A DNA stretch of 64,000 nucleotides from Qipengyuania psychrotolerans (lineage in GTDB: Bacteria > Pseudomonadota > Alphaproteobacteria > Sphingomonadales > Sphingomonadaceae): contig NZ_CP081297.1 in NCBI RefSeq assembly GCF_019711355.1, positions 2,253,001-2,317,000 on the forward strand, given 5' to 3'. The position numbers and the translations under genes are program-made. The notes under the pieces were generated by a model. It ran no database searches and had not been told where the DNA came from. It saw only the letters and a program-made list of their open reading frames with translations. The first letter of the stretch is position 1; every line of letters begins with the position of its first letter. This document shows, piece after piece, positions 16,958 through 26,243 of the stretch.

Positions 16958-17974
16958 TTATCGCCGGGAAAGTGCTTCCTCGCTCTGCGTCATCAGCTTT
17001 TCGATGATAACGGCGACTGGCTCTTCTTCCTTGAGCATCCCGACCGACTGGCCTGCCATCAGGCTGCCGTTTTCGACGTCGCCATCGATTACCGCACGGC
17101 GCAGGGCGCCTGCCCAGTAATGTTCGATCTGGAGCTGCGCTTCGTTCATCTCGATTTCTTCGCGGTCGAGGGTGCCGGCGACTTCGCGCTGCTTGGCGGT
17201 GAATTCCTCGGTGCCCTTGTTTTTCAGCGCACGGACCGGAATGACCGGAAGGCGGGCATCGACCTGGACGCTGGCCACGGCATCGCGCGCATTGGCGCGG
17301 AAGAAGGCCTTCTTGAAGTTTTCATGGGCGATGCTCTCCTGCGCGCAGGCGAACCGTGTGCCAAGCTGGACGCCTGCCGCACCCATTTCCAGATAGCCGG
17401 CAATCGCCTGGCCGCGCCCGATGCCTCCGGCCACGAAGATGATATGGTCGTCGGCCAGTTCGGGCAGCATTTCCTGCGCCAATACGCTGGTGGAAACAGG
17501 CCCGATATGACCGCCCGCCTCCATGCCTTCGATGACCAGCGCGTCCGCGCCCGAGCGAAGGAGCTTCTTTGCCAGCGCCAGCGTCGGCGCGAAGCAGATG
17601 ACCTTGGCGGGATTGTCGCCGCCCTTGATAGCTTCGACACTGCCCTTCGGCGGGATGCCGCCAGCAAGGACTACATGCGTCACACCGGCCTTGTCGCAAA
17701 CCTCAATCAGATCGAACAGCTGCGGGTGCATGGTGATCAGGTTCACGCCGAATGGCTTGTCTGTCAGCTTCTGCGTTTCGGCAATCTCGGTTTCGAGCAG
17801 TTCGGGCGTCATCGCGCCGCAGGCGATCACGCCGAACCCGCCCGCGTTCGAGATAGCGGACACGAGGCTGCGTTCCGACACCCAGCTCATGGCGCCGCAC
17901 ATGATGGCGTAACGTGATCCGAGGAATTCTGCGCCGCGCTGCATCAGGCGGTCGGTCTTTGGATAGGTAGTCAT
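16958..17974 (-). CDS. Nitronate monooxygenase / 2-nitropropane dioxygenase family
   Basis: This 338-residue FMN-dependent TIM-barrel protein has PIMCGAM-like IMCGAMSWVSE near the N-terminus, AGGFGVIACGAMTPE, a GMEAGGHIGPVST phosphate-binding segment and FVAGGIGRGQAIAGYLEMGAAGVQLGTRF, all diagnostic of the NPD/NMO family (related to FabK). It oxidises nitronates or related substrates. I chose the ATG at 17,974 (MTTYPKTDRLMQRG); an upstream GTG/ATG adds 19 residues without family features. It is divergent from the SLC13 transporter gene. Confidence 0.9.
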   Translation of the reverse strand: MTTYPKTDRLMQRGAEFLGSRYAIMCGAMSWVSERSLVSAISNAGGFGVIACGAMTPELLETEIAETQKLTDKPFGVNLITMHPQLFDLIEVCDKAGVTHVVLAGGIPPKGSVEAIKGGDNPAKVICFAPTLALAKKLLRSGADALVIEGMEAGGHIGPVSTSVLAQEMLPELADDHIIFVAGGIGRGQAIAGYLEMGAAGVQLGTRFACAQESIAHENFKKAFFRANARDAVASVQVDARLPVIPVRALKNKGTEEFTAKQREVAGTLDREEIEMNEAQLQIEHYWAGALRRAVIDGDVENGSLMAGQSVGMLKEEEPVAVIIEKLMTQSEEALSRR

Positions 17975-18078
17975 ATGCAGGGCGCTTAGGCTGCGGCTGC
18001 CGCAACGGCAAGCGGCACTGCCATCAGCCAAAGGCGAATTTGCTTTGCAGGGCGGAGTTTTCGGATAGCTGATGGCAA

Positions 18079-19893
18079 ATGCCTGCGCTGCTACCCGAAT
18101 CGCTTGTAGCCTATCACCCGCAGATCGGGTTGGCGTTGCTCCTTTTCCTGTTCGCCGGCTTCATGATGGAACGTATTGCCCCGGTGGTGCTGGCGACGCT
18201 TGGCGGACTTGGGATGTATCTGCTCGGGTTCCTGTCGACCGACGAACTGCTGGGCGTTTTCTCCAATCCCGCCCCGATCACCATCGCCGCGATGTTCGTG
18301 CTGTCGGGTGCCTTGCTGCGCACCGGTACACTGGAGGAAATCTCTGGCTGGATCATCCGCCGCACCCGGCACAAGCCCCGCCTCGCGGTAGCCGAAATCG
18401 CACTCGGCACGATGGCCGCCTCCGCTTTCATGAACAACACACCGGTCGTGCTGGTCATGATCCCGATTGTGAAGCGGCTGGCCAAGGCGCTGGGTGTGGC
18501 AGCCACGCGCCTGCTCATCCCGCTTTCCTATCTCACGATCCTGGGCGGCACACTGACGCTGATCGGGACTTCGACCAACCTGCTGGTCGATGGTGTCGCG
18601 CAAGAAAAGGGTCTCGCTCCTTTTGGTATGTTCGAGATTACGGGCGTTGGCCTAGCGGCGGCCGGGGCGGGCATGCTCTTCCTCGCCTTGTTCGGGCCGA
18701 AGCTGCTGCCCGACCGGCCGCCCCGGGCGCTGGACAAGGAAGACACCGAAAGCGATTCCTATCTGTCGCACCTTACAGTGATGCAGAAGAGCCCGCTGAT
18801 CGGCCAGCGCCTTGGCACGATAGCGCTATCGCGGCGGCCCGGCGTGCGGATCATCGGCGTCAAACGCGGAGCGGCCATCGCTCGCGGCCAGGTCGAAAAG
18901 CACATCCTGGCAGCTGGAGACCAGCTGGTCGTAGGGGCGAGCCCCGCCGAGCTTGCCTCGCTCGCCGAAGCCTTCGACTTCCGCACCGGGCTGACCGGCG
19001 TCGGCGGCGGCGTCGCGACTGCGGGACCGGATCGTCCACGCGATCTTGCGCTGGTCGAGGCGGTGGTCTCCTCCTCACACCCGATCATCGGGCGGCGGCT
19101 GGCCGACATCCCGATGCTGTCGAAGCTCAAGGTGCGCGTCTTGGGCCTCTCACGCCCTCGCCACCTCGCTGGACCGGAGCTGGCCGAGGTGCGCGTGAGA
19201 GCGGGCGACCGCCTGCTGATCGCAGCAGGGAACGACGCAGCACAGGCGCTCAATAGCAATGCCGGGCTCGGTACCGTGAGCCACGCCCCCACGCGCGCCT
19301 TTCGCCGCCACCGCGCGCCGCTTGCCATCGGCAGTCTTGTGGGTGTGGTGGTGCTGGCCGCACTCTTCAGCCTGCCGATTCAGGCGCTTGCCCTGCTGGG
19401 CGCGGGCTTCGTGCTGCTCACCCGCTGCCTCGAGCCGGAAGAGGCGTGGAGCGCGATCGACGGCAACACACTGGTACTGATCTTCGGCATGCTGGCCTTC
19501 GGGATCGGGCTGGAGAACGCCGGGACAGTTGAGCTTATCGTCGGCTGGGCAGAGCCCTTTTTCGCCGCCGCCTCGCCGCTGGTCGTCCTGATCGCGGTTT
19601 ACGGCCTCACCAGCCTCCTGACCGAAAGTGTCACCAACAACGCGGTTGCCGTTATCCTCACGCCCATCGCCATTGGCCTGGCAGAGGCAACCGGCGCCGA
19701 CCCACGCGAGCTGGTAGTGGCGGTTATGTTCGGCGCGAGCGCCAGCTTCGCCACCCCGATAGGCTATCAGACAAACACGCTTGTATACGGCGCGGCGAAT
19801 TACCGCTTTGCAGACTTCCTGAAAATCGGCTTGCCCATGAACATCGTGGTGGGCATCGCCTCGTGTTTAGCGATCGACCGTTTCTTCGGCTAA
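18079..19893 (+). CDS. SLC13/DASS-family anion permease with RCK_C domains
   Basis: This 604-residue membrane protein has about ten transmembrane helices in two blocks (about 10-210 and 410-600) separated by a soluble region (about 220-400) holding two TrkA-C/RCK_C-like domains ([45 protein letters not shown]). The family signatures [15 protein letters not shown] and [10 protein letters not shown], and their repeat [13 protein letters not shown] and [15 protein letters not shown], mark the substrate sites of sodium:sulfate/dicarboxylate symporters. The last bases overlap purT on the other strand. Substrate (sulfate, carboxylate or other anion) is not determined. Confidence 0.9.
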   Translation: MPALLPESLVAYHPQIGLALLLFLFAGFMMERIAPVVLATLGGLGMYLLGFLSTDELLGVFSNPAPITIAAMFVLSGALLRTGTLEEISGWIIRRTRHKPRLAVAEIALGTMAASAFMNNTPVVLVMIPIVKRLAKALGVAATRLLIPLSYLTILGGTLTLIGTSTNLLVDGVAQEKGLAPFGMFEITGVGLAAAGAGMLFLALFGPKLLPDRPPRALDKEDTESDSYLSHLTVMQKSPLIGQRLGTIALSRRPGVRIIGVKRGAAIARGQVEKHILAAGDQLVVGASPAELASLAEAFDFRTGLTGVGGGVATAGPDRPRDLALVEAVVSSSHPIIGRRLADIPMLSKLKVRVLGLSRPRHLAGPELAEVRVRAGDRLLIAAGNDAAQALNSNAGLGTVSHAPTRAFRRHRAPLAIGSLVGVVVLAALFSLPIQALALLGAGFVLLTRCLEPEEAWSAIDGNTLVLIFGMLAFGIGLENAGTVELIVGWAEPFFAAASPLVVLIAVYGLTSLLTESVTNNAVAVILTPIAIGLAEATGADPRELVVAVMFGASASFATPIGYQTNTLVYGAANYRFADFLKIGLPMNIVVGIASCLAIDRFFG

Positions 19894-21053
19894 TCGCCGT
19901 AGTTGATCCGCACCTTGGCCGCTGCATCACGCGCCTTGCGGCGGGCTTCGTCGGTGTCGCCAGCGGTCGCCAGCGCGACACCCATGCGCCGATAGGGGCG
20001 GCTGGTCGGCTTGGCGAAAATACGCAAGTCCGTGCCGCTTTCGGCGAGAGCGTCGGCAAGACCGTCATACGAAAGATCGTCGCTGTCCTGTTCCGCCAGG
20101 ATCACCGCGCTCGCCGAAGGCCGGGCCCGCATTTGCGGGGGAACCGGCAAGCCCATCACGGCCCGCGCATGAAGGTCGAATTCCGTCAGGTTCTGGCTGA
20201 CCAGCGTAACCATGCCGGTATCGTGCGGGCGCGGTGACAGTTCCGAGAAGATAACCTCTTCCCCCTTCACGAAGAATTCCACGCCGAACAGCCCATACCC
20301 GCCCAGATCATCCACGACCTTGCGCGCCATGTCCTGCGCCTTGGCGATGGCCGCGTCCGTCATCGGCGTGGGCTGCCAGCTTTCCTGATAGTCGCCGCGT
20401 TCCTGCCGGTGTCCGATCGGCGGGCAGAAGGTGACCCCGCCCTTGTGGCGCACGGTGAGCAAGGTGATCTCGTAGTCGAAATCGACGAATTGTTCGACAA
20501 TCACCCGGCTACGGTCGCCGCGCATATTGGCGCAGGCATAATCCCATGCCTCTTCCAGCCTGGCTTCCTCGCGCACCGTGCTCTGCCCCTTGCCCGATGA
20601 GGACATCACCGGCTTGATCACGCAGGGGAAACCGGTGTGCGCGGCAGCCGCGCGGACCTCTTCCAGGTTTTTGGCATAACGGTATTTCGACGTCACCAGA
20701 CCCAGGTCATGCGCAGCCAGATCGCGGATCGCATCGCGGTTCATCGTCAGCTGCGCAGCGCGGGCAGACGGCACCACCGTAAAGCCTTCGTCCTCCAGTT
20801 CTGCGAGGACAGATGTTCGGATCGCCTCGATTTCCGGCACGATGAAATCGGGCCGATGCCGCTCAACCGCGCCGCGAAGCTTTGCGCCGTCGAGCATGGA
20901 AAACACCTCGCGCGCATCCGCAACCTGCATGGCAGGTGCCCCGTCATAAGCGTCGCAGGCCACGACATAAGCCCCCAGACGCTTCGCCGAGATGGCAAAT
21001 TCGCGGCCCAGTTCGCCCGAGCCGAGAAGTAGGATTTTGGCGGTGTGACTCAT
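19890..21053 (-). CDS. purT: Formate-dependent phosphoribosylglycinamide formyltransferase
   Basis: This is a 387-residue ATP-grasp enzyme. [20 protein letters not shown] opens the protein, [14 protein letters not shown] (about 150) is the ATP-binding loop, and GLFGVEFFV followed by [16 protein letters not shown] (about 270-290) holds the metal and formate/GAR site. PurT makes formyl-GAR in purine synthesis from free formate and ATP. I chose the ATG at 21,053: it has AGAGGAAG just upstream and overlaps the TAA of the preceding small ORF (TAATG). An upstream start adds ten residues. Confidence 0.95.
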   Translation of the reverse strand: MSHTAKILLLGSGELGREFAISAKRLGAYVVACDAYDGAPAMQVADAREVFSMLDGAKLRGAVERHRPDFIVPEIEAIRTSVLAELEDEGFTVVPSARAAQLTMNRDAIRDLAAHDLGLVTSKYRYAKNLEEVRAAAAHTGFPCVIKPVMSSSGKGQSTVREEARLEEAWDYACANMRGDRSRVIVEQFVDFDYEITLLTVRHKGGVTFCPPIGHRQERGDYQESWQPTPMTDAAIAKAQDMARKVVDDLGGYGLFGVEFFVKGEEVIFSELSPRPHDTGMVTLVSQNLTEFDLHARAVMGLPVPPQMRARPSASAVILAEQDSDDLSYDGLADALAESGTDLRIFAKPTSRPYRRMGVALATAGDTDEARRKARDAAAKVRINYGD

Positions 21054-21406
21054 TACTTCCTCTTGCGCTTTCGATTGCCCCACTGCTGCCGTATCGTGCG
21101 GCGCGTCGTGGCTGTCCTACCACCACTCAACCGTGGCGCCCTTGTCTTCTTTTCCTTTGCGAATGCCCTCTCCACCCGGACAAGCACGGCAAACAGGATA
21201 CCGAGCCCGAATAACCCGAGCGCTGTCGGAAAGAAATATTCGACGACCCTGTCCCACGCGATGATTACCTATCTTCCGGTCAGGCCCCAGAAAAAGAAGA
21301 CCGTGAGCAGACCAAGCGCAAAACGAAAAGCGTAGAGCCAGCAATCGATTGCGAAATCGCTCCATGCGTCGAGTGCCTGTTCAAGTTTGAACCTAAGCAG
21401 CCTCAT
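21053..21406 (-). pseudogene. Two-helix membrane protein gene interrupted by an in-frame TAG
   Basis: Read on the minus strand from ATG 21,406, the frame codes 45 residues ending in a hydrophobic helix (about residues 18-41), then a TAG at 21,269-21,271, then continues open in the same frame for 71 more codons with a second hydrophobic helix (YFFPTALGLFGLGILFAVLV) and a basic tail, ending in a TAA that overlaps the purT ATG. The start lies inside the last codons of lysC. Overlaps at both ends suggest one intended 117-codon gene of a lysC-X-purT operon. No standard start codon follows the TAG early in the second half. It may be a pseudogene, a sequencing error, or two separate small genes with an unusual start. 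Confidence 0.5.
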
Positions 21407-22673
21407 CCGCTGCATCGAGCCCGTAAGCGGTATGCAGCACGCGCACCGCAAGCTCAGTCTCGTCCTCGTCGATCATCACGCTGACCTTGATTTCGGAAGT
21501 CGTGATGGCCTGGATGTTGATCCCCCGATCGGCGAGCGATTGGAACATGGTTGCCGCAACGCCGGCATGGCTTTTCATGCCCACGCCGACGACGCTGATC
21601 TTGGCGATCTTGCTGTCGGTAATCAGGCGGTTGTATCCAATGTCGTCCCGCTTGTCTTCCAGCAGCGCCTGCGCGCGCGCCAGATCGGCTTGCGGCACCG
21701 TAAAGGTCACGTCGGTCTCGCCCTTGTCGCGGCCCACGTTCTGAATGATCATATCGACGTTGATGCTCGCCCTGGCCAGCGGTTCGAAGATATGGGCGAC
21801 TGCGCCGGGTTTGTCGGGCACGCGGGTCAAGATCACCTTGGCTTCGTTCTTGTCGTGCGCGATTCCGGTTACGTGTTGACGTTCCACTTCGCCATTCTCC
21901 ACCAGTTCGTTCATTTCTTCTTCCGACACGATCATCGTACCCGGAAGGTCATCTGCAGGGACTGCATCGTCGCCGACAAAGCTGGAGAGGACCTGCACAC
22001 GCACGCCCTCCTTCATTGCCAGTCCGACGGATCTCGTCTGAAGTACCTTGGCGCCGACGCTGGCAAGTTCCAGCATCTCTTCATATGTCACCGCCTTCAG
22101 CTTACGCGCCTTGGCAACGATGCGGGGGTCGGTCGTGTAGACGCCGTCCACATCGGTATAAATATCGCAGCGATCAGCGCCTATTGCTGCAGCAATCGCC
22201 ACGGCACTCGTATCGGAGCCCCCGCGGCCCATCGTGGTGATGCGGCCCTCGTCGGAAACGCCCTGAAAGCCGGGAATGACGGCGATCTCGCCGCTTTCCA
22301 TGGAAGCAATCAAGGCCTCGCCATCAATGCTCTCGACGCGGGCCTTGGCATGGCTCTCCACCGTCCGGAGCGGAAGCTGCCAGCCGAGCCAGCTGCGCGC
22401 CTTCGCGCCCAGCGATTGCAGCGTGAGCGCGAGCAAGCCGCTGGTCACCTGCTCGCCGCTGGCAACGACTACATCGTATTCTGCTGGATCGTAGAGCGCG
22501 TTTGCTTCGCGGCAGAAATTGACCAGCCGGTCGGTCTCGCCCGCCATGGCGCTGACGACGACAGCCACCTGGTTGCCGCCCGCCGCCTGTTTGCGCACGA
22601 GATTGGCCACGCGCCGGATGCGCTCCGTCCCCGCCATGGAGGTGCCACCGAATTTCATCACGATACGGGCCAA
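21393..22673 (-). CDS. lysC: Aspartate kinase
   Basis: The protein is 426 residues from a TTG start at 22,673, chosen because it gives the family N-terminus M-ARIVMKFGGTSMAG and has a GGAG about 9 bases upstream. The kinase domain includes KFGGTSMAG, GEQVTSGLL and GFQGVSDEGRITTMGRGGSDTSAV; two ACT domains follow (about 265-340 and 345-420), the sites of feedback control by lysine and threonine. The enzyme starts the lysine/threonine/methionine pathway. It is divergent from ubiG with about 50 bases between starts, and overlaps the downstream small ORF. Confidence 0.95.
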   Translation of the reverse strand: MARIVMKFGGTSMAGTERIRRVANLVRKQAAGGNQVAVVVSAMAGETDRLVNFCREANALYDPAEYDVVVASGEQVTSGLLALTLQSLGAKARSWLGWQLPLRTVESHAKARVESIDGEALIASMESGEIAVIPGFQGVSDEGRITTMGRGGSDTSAVAIAAAIGADRCDIYTDVDGVYTTDPRIVAKARKLKAVTYEEMLELASVGAKVLQTRSVGLAMKEGVRVQVLSSFVGDDAVPADDLPGTMIVSEEEMNELVENGEVERQHVTGIAHDKNEAKVILTRVPDKPGAVAHIFEPLARASINVDMIIQNVGRDKGETDVTFTVPQADLARAQALLEDKRDDIGYNRLITDSKIAKISVVGVGMKSHAGVAATMFQSLADRGINIQAITTSEIKVSVMIDEDETELAVRVLHTAYGLDAADEAA

Positions 22674-22726
22674 ACGAAAGGGTCTCCGTGCTGGAATGCT
22701 TGGTCTTTGGCTGCTAGCCACCCAGC

Positions 22727-23488
22727 ATGAGCGATGCAACAACCGACAAGCCAAGCAATACTTCAGGCGGCCAAACGATCCGGCCCGAAGAAGCCGCCCA
22801 TTTCGGCAAGCTGGCCAAGGAGTGGTGGGATCCCAAGGGTTCGTCAGCCATGTTGCACAAGCTCAACCCCGTTCGTCTCGCCTTCCTGCGCGATGCGATA
22901 GACGTCCACTGGGCGGGCGACGTGCGCAATGCGCGCCCGCTTGCCGGAAAGAGCGCGCTCGATGTCGGCTGCGGCGCCGGACTTCTCGCCGAACCGCTCG
23001 CCCGCATGGGTGCGCAAGTCACCGGCGTGGATGCTGCGCCCGAAAACGTGGCGGCGGCAAGTGTCCATGCAGAAGGCGTAGGCCTCGATATCCGCTATAT
23101 CGCCGGCGAAATCGGGGCGCAGGACCTCGGCAAGTTCGATCTCGTCACTTCAATGGAAGTGATCGAGCACGTCGCGGATAAGCGGCGCTTCCTTAGCGAA
23201 CTTGCTGTGCGGCTTGCCGATGACGGGTTGATGGTGCTGTCCACGCCCAACCGGACACCGCAATCGCGCTTGCTGATGATCGGCGCGGCCGAGGGCGTGG
23301 GGCTGATCCCCAAGGGGACGCATCACTGGGACGACTTCATCACGCCTGAAGAGCTGGGCGAACTGCTGGGCAGCATCGGTCTGGAAATGGGCGAGCCGAG
23401 CGGGATCGCGTTTTCACCGATGAAGGGCCTGCACCTTTCGGGCGATCTTTCCCTCAACTACATCGTGACGGCGCGCCGCGCGGACTAA
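22727..23488 (+). CDS. ubiG: Ubiquinone biosynthesis O-methyltransferase
   Basis: This 253-residue SAM methyltransferase has HFGKLAKEWWDPKGSSAMLHKLNPVRLAFL near the N-terminus, ALDVGCGAGLLAEPLARMGA (SAM motif I, about 83-102), VTSMEVIEHV and the C-terminal KGLHLSGDLSLNYIV stretch, all typical of UbiG, which performs both O-methylations of ubiquinone synthesis. It is divergent from lysC and its stop overlaps the end of the convergent deaminase gene. Confidence 0.95.
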   Translation: MSDATTDKPSNTSGGQTIRPEEAAHFGKLAKEWWDPKGSSAMLHKLNPVRLAFLRDAIDVHWAGDVRNARPLAGKSALDVGCGAGLLAEPLARMGAQVTGVDAAPENVAAASVHAEGVGLDIRYIAGEIGAQDLGKFDLVTSMEVIEHVADKRRFLSELAVRLADDGLMVLSTPNRTPQSRLLMIGAAEGVGLIPKGTHHWDDFITPEELGELLGSIGLEMGEPSGIAFSPMKGLHLSGDLSLNYIVTARRAD

Positions 23489-23976
23489 TCATTGGCCTGA
23501 TCGTCTTCCGGCACTTCATCCCACGGCCTGAAATAGAGCTGCGCACACTCGTTGACCAAAACGCCGCCGACCAGCTCCAGATCGTCCTTGTAGGCATCGG
23601 CCACGAAATCGAGGGTCGAGAGATGACGGTCCTCGAAATACATTTCATGGACGTCCTTGCGCCCGGCACCGTAGACGATCCGGCTGACACCTGCCCAAAT
23701 GCTGGCGAAGGTGCACATCCCGCATGGCTGGAGCGTTGAGTAGAGCGTCGCCCCCTCGATCCGCATCTCTCCGAAAGCCTTGCCGCCAGCTCGCAAGGTG
23801 ACGATTTCAGCATGAGCAGTAGCATCGCAGCATTCCTGCGTATGGTTCACTCCGCGGGCGATTTCCCGTCCATCAAGCACCAGGACGGCCGCTATCGGAG
23901 TGTTGGCAGGATCGCTGCCTTTTTCCTGAACGGCATAATCGCGCGCGATCCGCATCCAATCGTCGTCGGTCTTCAT
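23485..23976 (-). CDS. Nucleoside/cytidine deaminase-family protein (guanine deaminase or TadA-like)
   Basis: This 163-residue zinc deaminase has THAEIVTLRAGG (about 65-75; zinc His and proton-shuttle Glu) and STLQPCGMCTFA (about 94-105; two zinc Cys). A GGAG 7 bases upstream supports the ATG at 23,976 (MKTDDDWMRIARDY); upstream ATGs are in the same frame. The length and the C-terminal tail (YFRPWDEVPEDDQ) are more like small-molecule nucleoside deaminases than tRNA-specific TadA, but the substrate cannot be named. Confidence 0.85.
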   Translation of the reverse strand: MKTDDDWMRIARDYAVQEKGSDPANTPIAAVLVLDGREIARGVNHTQECCDATAHAEIVTLRAGGKAFGEMRIEGATLYSTLQPCGMCTFASIWAGVSRIVYGAGRKDVHEMYFEDRHLSTLDFVADAYKDDLELVGGVLVNECAQLYFRPWDEVPEDDQAND

Positions 23977-24173
23977 CCGCATACTCCAATGCCGACCGCA
24001 CAATCGCGGGACTCTCGATCAAAACCCAGGCCGTCGCGCCGAGTTCCAGCAATCCGGCCAGCGATCCAACGGCGGCGGAGTGCACGTTGCGGCCCGGACG
24101 CGGGCCATGACCCGGGTCGGAAACCACATTTTTTAACGCGATCTTGAGGTTATCTCAGTAGAATCGCGTAATC

Positions 24174-24341
24174 ATGATCAAAAAACTCATCTTGTTTGCC
24201 GCAATCGGGATCGGCCTGCTGTACGGATCCGGCAGTGATCTTGGTTCGATCAAGCGGCAAATCACCAGTGCCTCGAACGATAATGCCCGGTCGATCACCC
24301 AGGGTGACGACAAAGGCTGGGGCAACAAAAGCGGCTATTGA
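24174..24341 (+). CDS. Short exported or membrane-anchored hypothetical protein, 55 aa
   Basis: ATG 24,174 opens a 55-codon frame with a typical short signal or anchor (KKLILFAAIGIGLLYGSGS) followed by a hydrophilic, Asn/Gly-rich tail ending in GWGNKSGY. It is not a family I recognise. It fills the space between the deaminase (divergent) and the ArsC-like gene (convergent). The charged n-region, clean hydrophobic core and lack of an overlapping gene favour a real gene. Confidence 0.5.
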   Translation: MIKKLILFAAIGIGLLYGSGSDLGSIKRQITSASNDNARSITQGDDKGWGNKSGY

Positions 24342-24682
24342 AGCGCCGCTGCCCAATCGCTTTCCGAAAATCCGATTTGAATTCCGCTGGCATGCTCCAG
24401 CACGGGCCGTTTGATCATGCTGGGATGCTCGGCCATCAATGCGATGGCCTTTGCCCGGTCAATGTCTGACTTCTGATCGTCGCTCAGCTTGCGAAACGTG
24501 GTTCCGCGCTTGTTGAGCAGCGCTTCCCACCCGGCCTCATCCGACCAGGCGCCAAGCTTTGCCGGGTCAGCACCCACCTTCTTGTAATCATGGAAACTGT
24601 ATTCAATGCCGTTGGCATCCAGCCACTTGCGCGCCTTCTTCACGGTGTCGCAATTGGGAATGCCGTACATCTGCAAGCTCAT
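24335..24682 (-). CDS. ArsC/Spx-family reductase-like protein (YffB type)
   Basis: This 115-residue thioredoxin-fold protein has MYGIPNCDTVKKARKWLD at the N-terminus with a single active-site Cys (position 11), then WEALLNKRGTTFRKL and MIKRPVLEH, the ArsC/Spx pattern. Proteins of this size with NCDTVKKA belong to the YffB subgroup, proposed to act on glutathione-mixed disulfides. It lies just downstream of ruvC on the same strand. Confidence 0.88.
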   Translation of the reverse strand: MSLQMYGIPNCDTVKKARKWLDANGIEYSFHDYKKVGADPAKLGAWSDEAGWEALLNKRGTTFRKLSDDQKSDIDRAKAIALMAEHPSMIKRPVLEHASGIQIGFSESDWAAALQ

Positions 24683-24691
24683 GTCAGTTCC

Positions 24692-25165
24692 TTAGATTCT
24701 CGGGGAGATATGCGCGTCGGCAATTGCCACTGCCAGGGCATCTGCCGCGTCGGCCCCGGCAAGGCTCACACCCGGCAAGAGCACTTTCAGCATGGCCTGC
24801 ACCTGGGCTTTATCGGCCGCGCCGGTTCCTACCACCGCTTTCTTCACCAGCCGCGCCGAGTGTTCATTGACCGGCAGTCCGGCGGTTCCGCATGCCGCGA
24901 GGACTGCGCCGCGCGCCTGCGCCAGCTTCAGCGTAGATTGCGGGTTCTTGTTAACGAAGACTTCTTCCGCCGCTGCCCGTTCGGGCTGATGCTCGGCGAT
25001 TACAGCGACGATCCCTTGGTAGAGCTGCGCCAGCCGGTCGGCGTGGGCCGCGCGCGGCGAAGTGGCGATCTGTCCATTGGCAATGTGGGTGATGCGCGAG
25101 CCCTGTGTGCGCACGATCCCCCATCCCGTGCACGATAGCGAGGGATCCAGCCCCAGTATCAGCAC
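24692..25165 (-). CDS. ruvC: Holliday junction resolvase RuvC
   Basis: This 157-residue protein has the RNase H-like acidic residues: LGLDPSLSCTGWG (Asp7), AAEEVFVNKNPQSTLKLAQARG (Glu about 67) and GADAADALAVAIADAH (two Asp near 138-141). RuvC cuts Holliday junctions with RuvAB. It follows yebC, as in many bacteria, with a 30-codon ORF between. Confidence 0.96.
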   Translation of the reverse strand: MLILGLDPSLSCTGWGIVRTQGSRITHIANGQIATSPRAAHADRLAQLYQGIVAVIAEHQPERAAAEEVFVNKNPQSTLKLAQARGAVLAACGTAGLPVNEHSARLVKKAVVGTGAADKAQVQAMLKVLLPGVSLAGADAADALAVAIADAHISPRI

Positions 25166-25169
25166 GAGC

Positions 25170-25262
25170 TTACAGCCCGATCATCCAGCCCAGCCGCCAT
25201 GCCATGGCAAGCAGGAACGCGGCTCCCAGCATCAGTGCAAGAAGCCATTCCCGCAGCTTCAA
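25170..25262 (-). CDS. 30-residue single-helix ORF linking yebC and ruvC
   Basis: A TTG at 25,262 overlaps the TGA of yebC (TTGA) and opens 30 codons coding for [29 protein letters not shown] after the start residue, a basic amphipathic start and one membrane helix. It stops 4 bases before the ruvC ATG. The tight linkage at both ends suggests a translated small protein or a coupling leader. Not recognised. Confidence 0.4.
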   Translation of the reverse strand: MKLREWLLALMLGAAFLLAMAWRLGWMIGL

Positions 25263-26002
25263 TCAAGCTTGGCCATGACTTCGTCGGAAATCTCGTAATT
25301 GCCCCACACGGTCTGTACGTCATCGTCATCGTCGAGCGTATCGATCAGCTTGAGCAGGGTGGACGCACCCTTCTCATCCATATCGACCGTAAGGTTGGGC
25401 TTCCATGCGAGCTTGACGTTTTCAGCTTCGCCCAAGGACTTTTCAAGATCGGTTGCGACCTGGTGCAGGTCATCAGCAGCGGTCCAGATGGTATGACCAT
25501 CATCAGTGCTTTCGATATCTTCCGCACCGGCTTCCATGGCGGCTTCCAGAACCTTTTCCTCGTCGCCCACGCTGGCCGGATATTCGATCAGGCCAAGCCG
25601 TTCGAATCCGTGCTGGACCGAACCTTCCGTACCCAGATTGCCGCCGTTCTTGGAAAAAGCGGTGCGCACGGCTGTAGCGGTGCGGTTCCGATTGTCTGTG
25701 AGCGCCTCGACGATGATCGCGCTGCCGCCGGGGCCATAGCCTTCGTAGCGCACTTCTTCGTAATTCTCGCCATCGGTGGCCGATGCCTTGTCGATTGCAC
25801 GCTGGATATTGTCCTTCGGCATGGACTGGGCCTTGGCCGCGTTGACAGCCAGACGCAGGCGCGGGTTCATGTCCGGATCGGGCATGCCCATCTTGGCCGC
25901 CACGGTGATTTCGCGGCTGAGCTTTGAGAACAGGTTCGAGCGCTTTTTGTCCTGCGCGCCCTTGCGGTGCATGATATTCTTGAATTTGGAATGGCCGGCC
26001 AT
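25259..26002 (-). CDS. yebC: YebC/PmpR-family regulatory protein
   Basis: This 247-residue protein opens with [21 protein letters not shown] and has [18 protein letters not shown] and [21 protein letters not shown], the strongly conserved YebC signature. YebC proteins bind DNA as regulators, and recent work on relatives links them to translation of proline-rich stretches. It lies upstream of ruvC, a conserved order. Confidence 0.95.
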   Translation of the reverse strand: MAGHSKFKNIMHRKGAQDKKRSNLFSKLSREITVAAKMGMPDPDMNPRLRLAVNAAKAQSMPKDNIQRAIDKASATDGENYEEVRYEGYGPGGSAIIVEALTDNRNRTATAVRTAFSKNGGNLGTEGSVQHGFERLGLIEYPASVGDEEKVLEAAMEAGAEDIESTDDGHTIWTAADDLHQVATDLEKSLGEAENVKLAWKPNLTVDMDEKGASTLLKLIDTLDDDDDVQTVWGNYEISDEVMAKLD

Positions 26003-26243
26003 GGCGGGTGTCTGCCTTACTCGAAAATGTTAGCTATCGCCGCGTCCCTTAGCGCCTGTAGGGCGGAGCAGACAACCCTTCGGAATTCATACATCAAATG
26101 TGAATCTGCCCATTCAAAGCCAGTTCAGGGCCAATGGCTTAGAAGTCATGACAGTTAGAGGCGGATTGTCTTGGGGAAAGGCAGGCTGCACCACAATGCA
26201 CAAATGGTGTACGCTCATCGCCAAGACGCGAAAGGACTATGCT

